A stretch of 64,000 nucleotides of DNA from Streptomyces sp. NBC_00091 (GTDB taxonomy: Bacteria; Actinomycetota; Actinomycetes; Streptomycetales; Streptomycetaceae), in NCBI RefSeq assembly GCF_026343185.1, contig NZ_JAPEMA010000001.1:1240001-1304000 (forward strand), read 5' to 3'. Below, piece by piece: positions 27,737 through 36,760 of the stretch. The position numbers and the translations under genes were made by a program. Each line of letters begins with the position of its first letter. Positions within the stretch are counted from its first letter, which is position 1. The notes beneath the pieces were generated by a model. That model was not told the origin of the DNA, did no database searches, and worked only from the letters and a program-made list of their open reading frames with translations.

Positions 27737-30700
27737 CTAGGCACCCGCCTCCAGGGCCTGGACCCGTGCCTGGACGGCGCGGGCCCGGTCGCCTTCGGGG
27801 AGGCCCCGGCGCTGCCAGAGCTCCAGGGCGGACCGGTAGGCGTCCAGGGCGGCGCGGGGGCGGGCCAGGCGTTCCAGGACCTCCCCGCGCAGTTCCTGGA
27901 CCCGGGCGGCGAGCCGGAGGGCGCTGCCGGTGTCCTGTTCGGTGTGCCCCGCCTGGTCGGCCTCCAGCGCGGCGCGCCAGGCCCGGCGGTAGGAGTCCGC
28001 CGCGCGGTCGAGGCGGTCCGCGGTGCGGGTGTGGGCGTGGATCTCCTGCTGTACGTCCCCGTGCTCCCGCCAGGCGCGGGCCCGCTCCAGCGGGCCGTGG
28101 CTCTGCCGGACGGCCAGCTCCAGCAGGTACTCCGCCTCCCGCAGGTCGACCAGGTCCCCCTCGTAGGCGTGCCGCAGCCGCAGCCCCGCGGCCAGCCGCA
28201 GCAGCCGGTACGCGGCCCCGGGGTCGGACTGGGGCACCGCCGAGCGGCTCTCGCGCAGCACCCGTACGGCGGTGGAGGCGAAGGGGCGCCCGTCGGCGGC
28301 CCGGGCCCGGTCCAGGAGTACGTCGCCCCACTCGGGCAGCAGCTCCCCGAAGGCCTCCCCGTCCCGGGGGATCAGCCGCCGGGCCCGGCCGTACGCCTCG
28401 GCCGCGTCCTCCAGGGCCGCCGGGTCCGCGTCGCGCGCGTACCGGGCGCGGTGCACCCGGGCCAGGCCCAGCAGGGCCGCCAGCCGCAGCTCGGACTCCC
28501 CGCCGGCCTCCCCCAGGGCCCGCGCCAGCTGCCCGGCCGCCTCCTCCAGCCGGGCGGGCAGGTACCGCAGGGCCCCGGCCAGCTCGATCCGCACCCGCGC
28601 CACCAGCCGCCCCCGCTCCCTCCCACCCCGCCGCCGCCCGCAACCGCCGCCGCCACCCGGCACGGGGGCGGGGGCGGGGGCGGAGCCCGGGCCGGGGGCG
28701 GAGCCCGGGGCAGGGGCGGAGCCCAAGCCCGAGGCGGGGTCGAGGCCGGAGGCGGAGCCCGAGCCCGAGGCAGAGTCCGAGCCCGAACCGGAACCGGAGC
28801 CGGAACCGGGACCCGGGCCAGAGCCCGGTTCGGGGCCGGCCGGGCTGGCCGGGCTGGCCGCCGGGTCGGCGGTCCCCGCCGCGCGGTGGGGACCGGCGGG
28901 GCCGGAGGCCGGAACGGAACTGGAACCGGAGCCCACACCGGGGCCCGGCTGGGGGTCGGCGGTCCCCGCCGCCTCACCGGGGGCGGAGCCCGAGCGGGAG
29001 CCAGGGCCGGGGTCGGGGGTTCCCGCCGCGCGGTCGGGGCCGCCCAGGCCAGAGCCCGGGCCGGGGGCTGGACCGGGGCCGGGGGCCGGGCCGGAGCCGG
29101 AGCCCGGGCCGGAGCCGGAGCCCGGGCCGGAGCCGGAGCCCGGGCCGGGGCCGGAGCCGGAGCCGGAGCCCGGGCCGGGGCCGGAGCCGGAGCCGGAGCC
29201 CGGGCCGGAGCCCGGGCCCGGGCCGGGCGCCGGGGCGCGGGGTGGGAGGAGGGTGGTGAGGGCGGTGGTCAGGGTCGTCGCCGCGTGTTCCGCCAGGGCG
29301 GTGCGCTCGCGCGGGTCGGGGGTGCGCGGGAGCAGGGCCACCAGCACCCGGCCCAGGGCCAGCAGCAGTTCGGGGTGCGCGGGCCCCGGGCCGGCCAGGG
29401 GCTCCAGCGCGGCCCGCGCCTCGCGCAGCGGCCCGGCGTCGTCGCGCAGCACGCTCAGCCGGATCAGGGTCCGCGCCCGCCGCACGGCGCAGTCCCGGCG
29501 CAGCTCCGGGTCGTCGGCGGCGGCTGCCGCGGCCGCGAACTCCCGGTCGGCGGCGGCCAGCAGCTCCTGGTCGGGGCCCGCCGCCCGCGCCCGCTCGTAC
29601 AGCACCCGGCCCAGCGCCGACCGGCCGGCGGCCGTGCGCAGCCCGGTCACGGACCGTTCGGCCTCGTCGAGGAGTTCCGGGTCCCGCTGGACCGCCCACA
29701 GCCGCAGCAGCACCCCGGCGAGTTCGGTCTCGGCCTCCTCCGGCGGGTCCGCGGGCCCGGGCGGGGCCGCCACGGCCCGGCGCAGCAGCGCGGCGGACTC
29801 GTACAGGGGCCGCGCGTCCGCGTCGGCCGCCGCCGCGGCGAGCCGTTCCCGGGCCGCGCGCACCGCCCAGGCACGGCCGGGCGGCGGGTACGCCGCGGGC
29901 GGCGCCGGGGTCTCCTCGGGCGGTCCCGGCAGGTAGCGGCGTACGACCTGCGCCGAGACCTGCGCGAAGGCCTGCGGGAGCTGCCCCGGGGGCACCCGGC
30001 CGCCGCCCGGGGCGGAGTCCGGCGCGGAGTCCGGGTCCTGGTCCGGGTCCTGGTCCGGGTCCTGGTCCGGGTCCGGGTCCGCCGCCGGGGCCCCGGTGAG
30101 CTGCGAGACGGCCAGGGCGGGGAAGTTGCGCACCCCCCGGCCGAAGTGCGCCAGTACGTACTCCGAGCAGTGCTTGAGCACCAGCGCGGCCTCGTCCCGC
30201 CCCAGCGGCCCCAACAGCACCTCCTGCACCCCGGGGACGAACTCGTACCACTGCCCGGGCGATTCCCCGCTGCGCCGCAGCAGCCCGCTGAGCAGGACCT
30301 CCGCCAGGTCGGAGGGCTCCGAGTCCGGCAGCATCGTCCGCTGCACCAGCCGCATCACGGGCAGCGTCAGGGGCGCCGCCGACAGGTACACGGCGAGCTG
30401 GACGGCGCCGGGCGCGGCCGAGGAGCGGAAGCGGCGCACCAGCTCGCGCGGCGGCCGGGCGGTCCGGGGCAGCGGTACGGGGGCGGCGGGGTGGTGGGCG
30501 AGCACCCGGCCCACCTCGGCCGGCACGGGGCCGGTGCCCAGACCGGCGACGAGCCGGGCCCAGGCCCCGAGGGCGGTGGCGTTCGGAGGGAGCACGGGCA
30601 CGGTGAGCCCGCCGGTGGGCCGCCCGGGCCGGGCCGGCCGCTCCGGCCGGAACCTCAGCCTCGGCCCGCCGCCACCGCCGCCCCCGCCCGCACCGGCCCG

Positions 30701-31621
30701 TTCCAGGACTCCGCGCTCGGTCGGCAGCCAGCTGCGGCTCCACAGCCGCTGCGGCAGGGGCTGTACGACCGCGCAGGGCGCGCACTCGGCCCACCGGTGC
30801 AGCAGCCGCTGCGCCTCGCCCTCCCGCCACAGCGGCCCGGCGCAGTCGGAGACCACGATGGTCAGGACCCGCCCGGTGGGGTCGCGCAGCTGGTCCCCGG
30901 AGCGCAGCCCGCGGCCGGGCACGGGGCCGCGGCCGACGGCGGCGCTGCCGTCCGCGAGCCGGTGCAGATGGTGCGCCTGGACGTCCCGGAAGGCGCCCAG
31001 CCGCTCGCACACCGACCGGAGTTCCTCGAACATCTCCCGCCAGACCGCCATGGAGGGCGAGGCGTCCATCACCAGCCGTACGGTCGCCTCGCGCCGGCTC
31101 TCCGGCCGGAACACCGGGATGACCAGGCCGAGGGCGCGGGCGCTGGCCTCGGCGGTGGCGGCCTCGTCGAGCACGGTACGGGTGGGCCGGCCGGGGGGCC
31201 GGTGCCGCTGGAGGGCGCGCAGGGCCCGCTGGATCTCCAGGATCCGGGGCAGCGCGGCCGCCCCGGGCACCCGTACGGGCACCCCGCCCCCCACCGGGAC
31301 CTCGGCCCCCGCTCCGGGGCCGGCGGCCTGCCGTTCCCCGACGGCGTGGAGGCTGACCGGGTCCTCGGCCTCCGGCTCGCGCGGCAGCCGCTCGGGGGGC
31401 GGCTCGGCGGCGCTCTCCGGCGCCGGCGGGTCCACCGGGGCCTTCGGCGGCGCGGGGTCGGGCTCCGGCCCGCTGTCGGCGGGCCGGGCGGCGCTCCGGG
31501 TCCGTCCGGCCAGCCACAGCGCGTCGGCCAGTTCCTCGGCGGACGGGTCGAGCCCGGCGGCGCGCAGCAGCCCGCCCAGGACGCGGATCTCCCCGGCTGC
31601 GGCTGCGGATTCCTGGGACAC
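27737..31621 (-). CDS. SAV_2336-type vWA/TPR protein of a vWA-MoxR-VMAP system
   Basis: 1294 residues. A short SAV_2336-type N-terminal domain (about 1-42) is followed by a Pro/Glu linker and a von Willebrand A-like domain with the MIDAS motif DASPS at 186-190 and a second acidic point at VVSD259. A middle helical region and a low-complexity Gly/Ser/Pro segment (about 797-990) come next, then TPR-like helices to the end. The partners MoxR and VMAP follow upstream on the same strand. Such ternary sets are described as NTP-dependent conflict/defence modules; function here is inferred. Only 6 bases separate it from moxR. Confidence 0.85.
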   Translation of the reverse strand: MSQESAAAAGEIRVLGGLLRAAGLDPSAEELADALWLAGRTRSAARPADSGPEPDPAPPKAPVDPPAPESAAEPPPERLPREPEAEDPVSLHAVGERQAAGPGAGAEVPVGGGVPVRVPGAAALPRILEIQRALRALQRHRPPGRPTRTVLDEAATAEASARALGLVIPVFRPESRREATVRLVMDASPSMAVWREMFEELRSVCERLGAFRDVQAHHLHRLADGSAAVGRGPVPGRGLRSGDQLRDPTGRVLTIVVSDCAGPLWREGEAQRLLHRWAECAPCAVVQPLPQRLWSRSWLPTERGVLERAGAGGGGGGGGPRLRFRPERPARPGRPTGGLTVPVLPPNATALGAWARLVAGLGTGPVPAEVGRVLAHHPAAPVPLPRTARPPRELVRRFRSSAAPGAVQLAVYLSAAPLTLPVMRLVQRTMLPDSEPSDLAEVLLSGLLRRSGESPGQWYEFVPGVQEVLLGPLGRDEAALVLKHCSEYVLAHFGRGVRNFPALAVSQLTGAPAADPDPDQDPDQDPDQDPDSAPDSAPGGGRVPPGQLPQAFAQVSAQVVRRYLPGPPEETPAPPAAYPPPGRAWAVRAARERLAAAAADADARPLYESAALLRRAVAAPPGPADPPEEAETELAGVLLRLWAVQRDPELLDEAERSVTGLRTAAGRSALGRVLYERARAAGPDQELLAAADREFAAAAAAADDPELRRDCAVRRARTLIRLSVLRDDAGPLREARAALEPLAGPGPAHPELLLALGRVLVALLPRTPDPRERTALAEHAATTLTTALTTLLPPRAPAPGPGPGSGPGSGSGSGPGPGSGSGSGPGPGSGSGPGSGSGPGSGSGPAPGPGPAPGPGSGLGGPDRAAGTPDPGPGSRSGSAPGEAAGTADPQPGPGVGSGSSSVPASGPAGPHRAAGTADPAASPASPAGPEPGSGPGPGSGSGSGSGSDSASGSGSASGLDPASGLGSAPAPGSAPGPGSAPAPAPVPGGGGGCGRRRGGRERGRLVARVRIELAGALRYLPARLEEAAGQLARALGEAGGESELRLAALLGLARVHRARYARDADPAALEDAAEAYGRARRLIPRDGEAFGELLPEWGDVLLDRARAADGRPFASTAVRVLRESRSAVPQSDPGAAYRLLRLAAGLRLRHAYEGDLVDLREAEYLLELAVRQSHGPLERARAWREHGDVQQEIHAHTRTADRLDRAADSYRRAWRAALEADQAGHTEQDTGSALRLAARVQELRGEVLERLARPRAALDAYRSALELWQRRGLPEGDRARAVQARVQALEAGA
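28650..29230 (-). repeat. Low-complexity GC-rich repeat encoding a Gly/Ser/Pro linker
   Basis: About 580 bases of imperfect 6-, 12- and 18-base repeats (GGAGCCGGAGCCCGGGCC on the plus strand) inside the vWA/TPR gene. They encode (GS/GP)n. The frame stays open, so the segment is a flexible linker prone to length change by slippage. It separates the middle domain from the C-terminal TPR-like part. Confidence 0.9.
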
Positions 31622-31627
31622 GGCCGC

Positions 31628-32665
31628 TCACCTCGGGCGGTCGAGGCGCTGGATGAGCAGGTCGGCGAGGTCCTCCCGGGTGGGCGGGGCGGCGTAATGG
31701 GTGAGGTAGATGGCGTTGAGCAGCTGGTCGGCGGCGACCAGCTCGGAGCGGGAGCGGCTGAGGAACTCGCGGATCAGGTCGGCGCCGAGCTGGGCGGCCT
31801 CCTCCCCGAGGTGGGCCCGGACCATGGTGGCGAGCCGCTTCTCGCCCGGCTGCCCGAGCTTGAGCTGGATGCACCGGCGCAGCAGCGCGGCGGGGAAGTC
31901 CCGTTCGCCGTTGCTGGTCAGGATGATGAAGGGGAAGGCCCGGCAGCGCACCCGCCCGTCCCGGACGGTCACCTTGGTCCCGTCGTCGGTGAGGACCTGC
32001 ACCTCGGGTTCGGAGTCGGCGACCCGTTCCAGCTCTGGCAGGGTGAACTCGCCCTCCTCCAGCACGTTCAGCAGGTCGTTGGGGAGGTCGATGTCGCTCT
32101 TGTCGAGTTCGTCGACGAGCAGCACCCGGGGCCGCCGGGTGGGCAGCAGCGCCGTCCCCAGCGGGCCGAGCCGGATGTACCTGCCGATGCCGGGCGCCGC
32201 GCCGGTCCCGGCCCCGCCGGCTGCGGCCCCGCCGGTTCCCGCGCCGGCGGCGATCTGCACGTCCTGGAGGCGGGCGAGGGCGTCGTAGCGGTAGAGGCCC
32301 TCCTGGAGCACGGTCCGCGAGACCACCGGCCATCGCAGCACCCGGCCGAGCTTCAACTCGTGGGCGACGGCGTGCGCGAGGGTGGACTTGCCCGTGCCGG
32401 GGTAGCCGGTGACCAGCAGCGGGCGGCGCAGGTAGAGGGCCGCGTTGACGGCCTCCAGCTCCTCCGGTTCGGGCCGGTGCTGCTCGGCGGCCTGCCGGTG
32501 GGCGCCCAGGCGGCGCGCGACGTTCCCGTCGGCCGCCGCGGCGGCCCCGGCCGGCTCCGCGACGGGGCCGCCGTCGAAGTCCCGCCACGGCGGCGGATCC
32601 GGCAGGGCCGCGATCCCGTCGTGGGGCTCGCCCACGCCCCGGTAGATGAGCCATTCGTCGTTCAC
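31628..32665 (-). CDS. MoxR-family AAA+ ATPase
   Basis: 345 residues from a GTG preceded by GGGAGGG at 7 bases. Walker A is GYPGTGKST (87-95) and Walker B is RVLLVDELDKSD, with sensor-1-like ILTSNGERDFP and an arginine-rich lid. MoxR ATPases act as chaperone-like partners of vWA proteins to assemble or activate target complexes. Direct contact with the vWA gene downstream and the VMAP-like gene upstream is the defining neighbourhood of the ternary system. An upstream in-frame ATG at 32692 would add nine residues. Confidence 0.93.
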   Translation of the reverse strand: MNDEWLIYRGVGEPHDGIAALPDPPPWRDFDGGPVAEPAGAAAAADGNVARRLGAHRQAAEQHRPEPEELEAVNAALYLRRPLLVTGYPGTGKSTLAHAVAHELKLGRVLRWPVVSRTVLQEGLYRYDALARLQDVQIAAGAGTGGAAAGGAGTGAAPGIGRYIRLGPLGTALLPTRRPRVLLVDELDKSDIDLPNDLLNVLEEGEFTLPELERVADSEPEVQVLTDDGTKVTVRDGRVRCRAFPFIILTSNGERDFPAALLRRCIQLKLGQPGEKRLATMVRAHLGEEAAQLGADLIREFLSRSRSELVAADQLLNAIYLTHYAAPPTREDLADLLIQRLDRPR

Positions 32666-32808
32666 GGCCGTTCCCTCCCACGAAGCCCGCATCGCCCGTG
32701 CCCCCGGCGCCGCGCACACGGCACGCGCCCCGGTCCCGCTCCCCGGCCCGCCCCCGCCCGGGCCGCCCTGCCCGCCCGGCCCGTCGTCACGGATCCGCCG
32801 TCCCGGGC

Positions 32809-32847
32809 CCTCCCCCGGACTCCGTCCGGGGGGACCTCCAGCCTCAA
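32809..32847. repeat. Fragment of the REP-like unit that ends the VMAP gene
   Basis: These bases match 13220-13262 of copy 1 (CCCTCCCCCGGACTCCGTCC and onward), but the unit is cut off after CCTCAAA. The minus-strand TTTGAGG at this edge contains the TGA stop codon of the VMAP gene, so the repeat fragment supplies the end of that coding sequence. The rest of the repeat, including the nested hairpin, is absent here. Confidence 0.75.
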
Positions 32848-34895
32848 AGGTCCCCCTGCAACGGCTCGTCCTCGGGCAGGACCCGCGCCGGGTCGTCCCA
32901 TACGAGGGCCAGCCCGGCCGCCCAGTAGGCGTCGGGGTCCGCTCCGTACGCCCGCTGCCGCAGGGCCTGGAGGCGCTGCGGCAGCACCGTGCCCCGGCCC
33001 GCCTCGGCCAGTTCCTCCCGCAGCCCCCGGTGGAAGGGCGCGCAGGACACCCCCGGGTCCGCCGGGGGCCGCCGGCCCACCACCACCCCGTAGCCCGCTT
33101 CCCGTACGGAGTGCAGCGCGCCCAGCGTCGGTTCGGCGCCCGCCGCGCGGCAGAGCACCGGCACGGTGTTGTCCACCAGCCCCTCCAGCCACCCGGGCGA
33201 GGGGCTGCGGGGCCGCCCGCGCAGGCAGTCGGCCCGCTGGTCCAGCAGCGGGCCCGCCTGCACCCGCGCCCACCGCCCGGCCGAGACGGCGTCGCCGCCG
33301 AAGCGGAACACCACCGGCCGCTGTACCCCGACCGGTGTGCCGCCCGACACGGCCCACTCGTCCACCGCGAGCCCGAACAGCTCGGGTGCCACCATCACTT
33401 CGAGGAGCGCGGCCGCCTCGTGCGTGTCGCACCGCCGGAACCCCTCGGCGAGCGGGGCGCGCAGTGCCTCGGGCAGGGCCGCCAGGGTGGCCCGTACGCC
33501 GGCGGCCACCGGGGTGACCCGGTCGGGGCGGGCGGGGCCGGCCAGTACCGACACCCGCCAGTCGTAGACCTCCTCCCAGCCGTGCGCCCAGGCCTCCAGC
33601 AGCACCGAGGGCCCGGCGGGCAGTCCCGCGGCCCGCCGGACGGGGCCGTGCACCGCCCGGCCGGCGGCGGCGCGGCGGCGCCGTTCGCGCTCGGCCAGGC
33701 CCCGCTCGTGCCGCTCCCCCAGCTCCCGGCGCAGCGGGCGCCACAGCCGCTCCGCGGTGGCCCGTACCCAGTCCCACAGCTCCTCGTCGGCGCCCGGCGC
33801 CGGCGGTTCGAGGTAGTCGGCCACGCTCACGCCGGTCGCGTACCGGAGCATGGCGGCGGCCTCGCCGCCCGCGCCCGGCGGGTCGTGCAGCAGCCCCAGG
33901 CCGTCGCGCCAGCTGAGCGGGGCGGGCAGGGTGGTGTCGGGCTCCTCGCCCCGGGCCTGCTCGGCGAGTTCGCGGACGGCCTCCGAGGAGCCGGGCGGCG
34001 GGAGCTCGGCGAGCAGTCCGCACAGGGTGGTGCGTTCGCCGGCGGTGAGCCGGCCGCGGCCGCCGTACGGGTCCCCGTCCCCGGCGGGGAGCTCGTCGTG
34101 CACGTCGGTCCAGGTCCGGCGGCTGTCGAGGTCGCTCAGGTGCCGGTCGTAGTGGTGGAGGTCGTGGGCCTGCATGACCCTGCGGTAGAGCCCGGTCTGG
34201 CCGGTCGCCGCCATCGGCAGGGTCCGCAGCTGGGCCACCGAGACGGCGAGTCCGCCGCCGCCCCCCTGCCGGCGGGCCTTGACCACGCCGACGACCTCCC
34301 CGCGCGCCAGGTCCACCACGGGTCCGCCTGACATGCCGGGCTCGATCTCGTCGTCGTCGCCGAGACGGATCGCGGCGCCGCCGGCGGCGATGCCGCGCAG
34401 CCGGGTCGTGCGGCCGGTGATCTCGCGGATGCCGAGTTCCTCGGTGCAGCCGAAGTACGCGGCCTCGTCGAGCCGGGGTCTGGCCCGGTCGGTCAGCCAT
34501 ACGCAGGCGTGGGTGATGGGCGAGAGCACCCGGACCAGCGCCAGGTCCGGCAGGTCCCACAGGGCCCGCCGCCCGGGCCGGCGCTCGTCGAGCCGCTCGG
34601 GAAGGACGCACTCCACCCGGCCCGCCACCGTCCCGGTCGCACCGTCGCCCCCGGAGGAGAAGGTGATGCCGACCTCACGCCCGGCCAGCCGCACGGCAGC
34701 ACCCCCTTCGCCGACCACGTGCGCGCACGTGAGGACCCAGCCGGGGGCGATGAAGAACCCGCTCCCCCACGTCGGCCCCGTCCCAGGGCTCTCATACCCG
34801 TCCGGGGGCGCGTGGACGCGTACGGTGGCGGCCCGGACCAGGGGCTCCAGGAGCTCGAAGGCGCGCGCGGATCCGGCCGTGCGCCCGTCCGGCAT
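32844..34895 (-). CDS. Trypsin-like peptidase with VMAP-type C-terminal region
   Basis: 683 residues. The N-terminal chymotrypsin-fold peptidase has a complete triad: His59 (TCAHVV), Asp117 (DLAL) and Ser189 (GMSGGPV). A helical middle part (about 260-420) is followed by a C-terminal region (WLEGLVDNTVPVLCRAAG... to the end) of the vWA-MoxR-associated protein (VMAP) type. In the described ternary systems VMAP joins sensing to an effector; here the peptidase is the likely effector. No signal peptide was seen, so it is probably cytosolic. ATG at 34895; first gene of the set. The stop codon lies in a REP fragment. Confidence 0.85.
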   Translation of the reverse strand: MPDGRTAGSARAFELLEPLVRAATVRVHAPPDGYESPGTGPTWGSGFFIAPGWVLTCAHVVGEGGAAVRLAGREVGITFSSGGDGATGTVAGRVECVLPERLDERRPGRRALWDLPDLALVRVLSPITHACVWLTDRARPRLDEAAYFGCTEELGIREITGRTTRLRGIAAGGAAIRLGDDDEIEPGMSGGPVVDLARGEVVGVVKARRQGGGGGLAVSVAQLRTLPMAATGQTGLYRRVMQAHDLHHYDRHLSDLDSRRTWTDVHDELPAGDGDPYGGRGRLTAGERTTLCGLLAELPPPGSSEAVRELAEQARGEEPDTTLPAPLSWRDGLGLLHDPPGAGGEAAAMLRYATGVSVADYLEPPAPGADEELWDWVRATAERLWRPLRRELGERHERGLAERERRRRAAAGRAVHGPVRRAAGLPAGPSVLLEAWAHGWEEVYDWRVSVLAGPARPDRVTPVAAGVRATLAALPEALRAPLAEGFRRCDTHEAAALLEVMVAPELFGLAVDEWAVSGGTPVGVQRPVVFRFGGDAVSAGRWARVQAGPLLDQRADCLRGRPRSPSPGWLEGLVDNTVPVLCRAAGAEPTLGALHSVREAGYGVVVGRRPPADPGVSCAPFHRGLREELAEAGRGTVLPQRLQALRQRAYGADPDAYWAAGLALVWDDPARVLPEDEPLQGDL

Positions 34896-35034
34896 CTCCA
34901 GACCCCCGTCCCCCGCTCGCCCCGCCGAGGCCGTCCAAGGTAGCGCCGGCGGCCCCGGCGACGGGAGGGTCTCGCCGGTAAGCGGATTATCCTGGCGGGA
35001 AACACCCCCATCACCACACGGCACGGAGCCCGAC

Positions 35035-35220
35035 TTGTACTTCACCGATCGCGGCATCGAGGAGCTGGAGAAGCGGCGCGGCGAGGAGGAGGTCACCTTC
35101 GAGTGGCTCGCCGAACAGCTCCGCACGTTCGTCGACCTCAACCCGGACTTCGAGGTCCCGGTCGAACGCCTGGCGACCTGGCTGGCCCGCCTCGACGACG
35201 ACGAGGACGAGGACGAGTAG
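35035..35220 (+). CDS. DUF6104 family small protein
   Basis: 61 residues beginning at TTG (YFTDRGIEELEKRRG follows), with GGAG 6 bases upstream. The protein is very acidic at the C-terminus (DDDEDEDE). Homologues are short, highly conserved single-gene Streptomyces proteins of unknown function (DUF6104). It is divergent from the VMAP gene and is the last core gene before the accessory island. A 44-bp palindrome follows the stop codon. Confidence 0.88.
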   Translation: MYFTDRGIEELEKRRGEEEVTFEWLAEQLRTFVDLNPDFEVPVERLATWLARLDDDEDEDE

Positions 35221-35237
35221 TCCGAGGAGCAGCGCAC

Positions 35238-35281
35238 ACGACTGAGGGGCCCGACCGCATGCGGTCGGGCCCCTCAGTCGT
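35238..35281. terminator. 44-bp perfect palindrome after the DUF6104 gene
   Basis: Every base from 35238 to 35281 pairs with its mirror, around the centre CGCATGCG. It is a strong terminator-like hairpin 17 bases after the DUF6104 stop. The core CCGACCGCATG is shared with the terminator at 41090-41122 beside sodN, which is part of the evidence for the duplication flanking the island. Confidence 0.9.
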
Positions 35282-35304
35282 TCTGACCGCGCAGGCAAGG
35301 CCTG

Positions 35305-35339
35305 GATCAGGCGGCCTTGGTGTCCCAAAGATCCGGTCG
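35305..35339 (-). pseudogene. Decayed copy of the 3' end of sodN at the left island border
   Basis: These 35 bases match 41172-41207, the last codons of sodN, with two substitutions and one single-base deletion. The deletion shifts the frame, so no sodN coding potential remains. Homology continues leftward through TCTGACC and GCGCAGG to the terminator. The two copies are direct repeats about 5.9 kb apart that bracket the graspetide island. Confidence 0.85.
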
Positions 35340-35550
35340 CTCCCCTGAGCGCCGTGTGCCAGGTCCGCGTGACCTGCGGATATGCCGGTGACCAGGCATT
35401 TCCAGATGCCGGGAGTGCTCGGCGGGCGGGCGGCCGTACAAGGTGCGCTCCATCCCCGGCGAGAAAGTGTGTGCGCTCCGCCCTGAGTCGAGGGCGCCTC
35501 AGCCAGAGTTCGAACGACCTGCCGCGCTGCTGGCCGGAATAGGTGTGTAC

Positions 35551-35579
35551 GCCCCGGCCGGAGGAGGGTCGGCCGGGGC
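35551..35579 (-). terminator. Terminator hairpin of the graspetide operon
   Basis: A 10-bp stem, GCCCCGGCCG with CGGCCGGGGC, encloses a 9-base loop. It starts 14 bases after the methyltransferase stop codon on the minus strand, the right place to end the operon. Confidence 0.7.
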
Positions 35580-35593
35580 CACGGTGCTGCGGA

Positions 35594-36760
35594 TCAGCAG
35601 ACCGGGTGTTGCCAGCGCAGCTCTGAGGAGTTCGCGAGGCAGTACGTGTGACCCCGCTCGGTCATGCGGAGGCGGACCTCGGTGATGCCCGGCCGTCCGA
35701 TGTCGGCCCATCCGAGGAGGGCCCGCTCGATGTCGTCCCACAGACGGACCGGGCCGCCCTGGCGTACGTCCCACGCGTCGCCGTCCTGGACGAGCTCGGC
35801 GAACGATTCTCGGTTCGGGTCGAAGAGGTAGACGCGGGCCCTGCCGTCGCTGGCCCGGACCCGCACGACCTGGGCCGCTGGAGCTGCCAGCTGCGCCAGG
35901 AAGGCCGGCATCGGCTCGTCGAGGTCGGTCGGGGCCACGAGGGCCCTCCGCCGGCTGTCGGCGTACGCCACGCGGGAGGAGAGGTCTCCGGCGATCGGCG
36001 TGACGGCCTGAGAACGCGCCTGCATGAAGCTGGCGTGGGAGACGAACCGCCCCTCGGCCGTCCCGTCCTCGTTCACGGTGACCTTGGCGAGGCCGGTTCC
36101 GGTGGTCAGCGACCCGATGGTGGCCAGGATGATCCCGCCGGGGCGGGTCTGCCGGACCCACGTGTAGGGGATCCGCCGGACGCCGCAGGTGGCTACCACC
36201 CGGTCGTACGGGGCGCGGCGGGGAAGACCGAGGAGTCCGTCCCCCGTGACGGTCCAGGTGGAGAACCCTGCGGTCTCCAGGGCCGCGTCGGCGCGGGCGG
36301 CCACTCCCGGGTCGACCTCGATCGTGGTGATGTTGTCCTCGCCCAGGCGGTGACACATCAGGGCCGAGGAGTAGCCGGTCCCGGTGCCGATTTCCAGCAC
36401 CTGGTGCCCGTCCTCGACCTCCAGCTCCTCGATCATCTCCAGCACCAGCCCCGGATCCGTGGAGGACGAGGTCGGGATGCCCTGGACCGGCCCCGGCGCC
36501 TGGTCGGCGGTGAGGTGGTTGTCGAGCTGCGTAACGAGGGACTCGTCGGAGTACGCGATCTCGGTCCACTCCGCCGGGTCCGTGCCGGCCGCGGTCACGG
36601 GCCGCCAGAGCCCGTTTCCGGCGGGCAGGAAGACGCCCGGGTTGAGAAACAGTTCGCGGGGGACGGCTTCGACGGCCTTTCGCCACGCGGGGGTGCGGAT
36701 GGAGCCTGCGGCTTCGAGGCGGTCGGCGAGGGCCTGCCGCTCGGGGCTGGTGTCGATCAC
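35594..36760 (-). CDS. PIMT-like methyltransferase of the graspetide pathway
   Basis: 388 residues. The SAM-binding motif VLEIGTGTGYSSALM follows a short N-terminal region, as in protein-L-isoaspartate O-methyltransferases. About 150 extra C-terminal residues make it longer than repair PIMT (about 210). Such dedicated enzymes methylate an Asp in a graspetide, which then closes to an aspartimide (fuscimiditide-type pathways). The GTG start overlaps the ATP-grasp stop by 4 bases. An Asp-Gly step in the precursor fits this role. The product itself is inferred. Confidence 0.9.
   Translation of the reverse strand: MIDTSPERQALADRLEAAGSIRTPAWRKAVEAVPRELFLNPGVFLPAGNGLWRPVTAAGTDPAEWTEIAYSDESLVTQLDNHLTADQAPGPVQGIPTSSSTDPGLVLEMIEELEVEDGHQVLEIGTGTGYSSALMCHRLGEDNITTIEVDPGVAARADAALETAGFSTWTVTGDGLLGLPRRAPYDRVVATCGVRRIPYTWVRQTRPGGIILATIGSLTTGTGLAKVTVNEDGTAEGRFVSHASFMQARSQAVTPIAGDLSSRVAYADSRRRALVAPTDLDEPMPAFLAQLAAPAAQVVRVRASDGRARVYLFDPNRESFAELVQDGDAWDVRQGGPVRLWDDIERALLGWADIGRPGITEVRLRMTERGHTYCLANSSELRWQHPVC

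Larger units (their letters stand above)
35282..35593. other. Left island border, non-coding
   Basis: About 310 bases without a gene. They hold the sodN-derived direct repeat at the left and a terminator hairpin for the methyltransferase operon at the right. The middle part (35345-35545) shows no codon bias, no tRNA and no integrase remnant that I can recognise. Confidence 0.6.

Noticed and set aside
26069..33517. Plus-strand open frame of about 2480 codons opposite the fxs and VMAP genes
   Set aside because: Low-complexity Gly/Arg/Ala translation with no recognisable family; the minus-strand genes have clear motifs and ribosome sites.
35282..35593. Left island border examined for a tRNA gene as integration target
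   Set aside because: No cloverleaf or conserved T-loop sequence; the shared bases are the 3' end of sodN.
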